Source: Cryptococcus deneoformans JEC21 (lineage: Eukaryota; Basidiomycota; Tremellomycetes; Tremellales; Cryptococcaceae). Taken from it: a DNA stretch of 32,500 bases. The stretch is taken from positions 1,391,581 to 1,424,080 of the forward strand of contig NC_006684.1 of NCBI RefSeq assembly GCF_000091045.1, written 5' to 3'. The notes beneath the pieces were generated by a model that was not told the origin of the DNA, did not search any database, and was given only the letters and a program-made list of their open reading frames with translations. Positions 31,952-32,500 of this stretch are shown here, in pieces. Position 1 is the stretch's first letter. Every line of letters begins with the position of its first letter. The position numbers and the translations under genes were made by a program.

Positions 31952-32500
31952 GTTTGATCTTCGCAGTGATTGAAGGAGAAGGATGAATAGTTGAACGGAA
32001 TACTTGGACAAGGAACACCGACTAGGGTCGGCAATGGACATTTGGAATATTCTCGAATTTCTGTATAATTACGTTAGCGAGCTATTCATAACTTTGTTTA
32101 TTCGCCATCTATTTCTTACCTAAATTCGCCTAATCTGTCCCTTCAGTGCCCGCACCAGACCGATTGCTGCCAGACTGCCTCAATATTTGAACAGCATAAC
32201 CTTATCGGAAGTGCAAACCAACTGCCGGTTCGGCCAGACGTCGTCCAAACATCGAGTGTAAACATGTGCAGCCACAGCAGGATAAAGATGAATTATACGG
32301 AACTTGATATGCGCTGATAGCTAAAGTTGTTTTGATGTCAGGCGGAAGGGAGATTCTTGAGGATGTACGTAGAGTGACGAATGCGTCTAATTATCTGTGT
32401 ACAAACAGCCATCAGCTATGTCTAACGGCTAACTGTCGGCTGGTGATAATATCCTCTGACCTTAGCCCGCTAATTCCAGCGGATAGCTTCTTCTGGAGCA
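31952..32500. other. 3' flank of the Rds1-like gene to window end
   Basis: No coding exon, repeat or RNA gene is recognised in these 549 bases. The start should be the 3' UTR of the Rds1-like gene. The rest may be the edge of a gene beyond the window. Confidence 0.45.

Noticed and set aside
31936..31975. A further intron at the end of the Rds1-like gene (gtatgt donor)
   Set aside because: The only close acceptor would make an intron of about 23 nt, and no downstream coding sequence follows.

Overview
The window is nuclear DNA of a basidiomycete, most likely Cryptococcus or a close tremellomycete relative. Genes are densely packed and broken by many short introns, mostly 45-75 nt, with GTNNGT donors and CTRAY-like branch points. 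The protein families (a four-RRM Nrd1-type protein, GTP cyclohydrolase I, TOK-type K+ channel, Rpn9, eL43) are all fungal or general eukaryotic. No operon logic applies. All gene models below were built by hand from frame continuity, splice signals and family motifs, and every complete intact model sums to a whole number of codons.

Layout. (1) 1-2403 (+): 3' part of a four-RRM RNA-binding protein. (2) 3274-6358 (+): 996-aa protein with an N-terminal Cys-rich RING-like region and a long disordered tail. (3) 6988-9043 (+): divergent septin-type GTPase. (4) 9590-11031 (+): Pro/Ser-rich protein of unknown function. (5) 11397-14940 (-): M1 aminopeptidase with an optional mitochondrial leader exon. 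(6) 15343-16864 (-): GTP cyclohydrolase I. (7) 17864-18606 (+): ribosomal protein eL43. (8) 18781-21637 (-): Zn2Cys6 transcription factor. (9) 21965-24785 (+): two-pore outward-rectifier K+ channel. (10) 25064-26579 (-): proteasome lid subunit Rpn9. (11) 26991-29205 (-): decayed amino-acid permease. (12) 29206-30911: gene-poor, repeat-bearing DNA with a 358-bp foldback structure. (13) 30912-31951 (+): secreted ferritin-fold Rds1-like protein.

The first 26 kb is ordinary, mostly housekeeping sequence, and its neighbours share no obvious pathway. The last 6 kb differs: a permease with four nonsense codons and at least two frameshifts, an inverted repeat 97 bp upstream of its start, possible LTR debris and degenerate direct repeats. 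This suggests a local patch of mobile-element activity and gene decay.

No CRISPR array, rRNA or tRNA was recognised. I did not find a convincing novel multi-gene system. The most interesting items are the divergent septin, the dual-targeting aminopeptidase, the permease decay with the adjacent foldback, and several unusual splice arrangements (GC-AG introns and 21-23 nt microexons).
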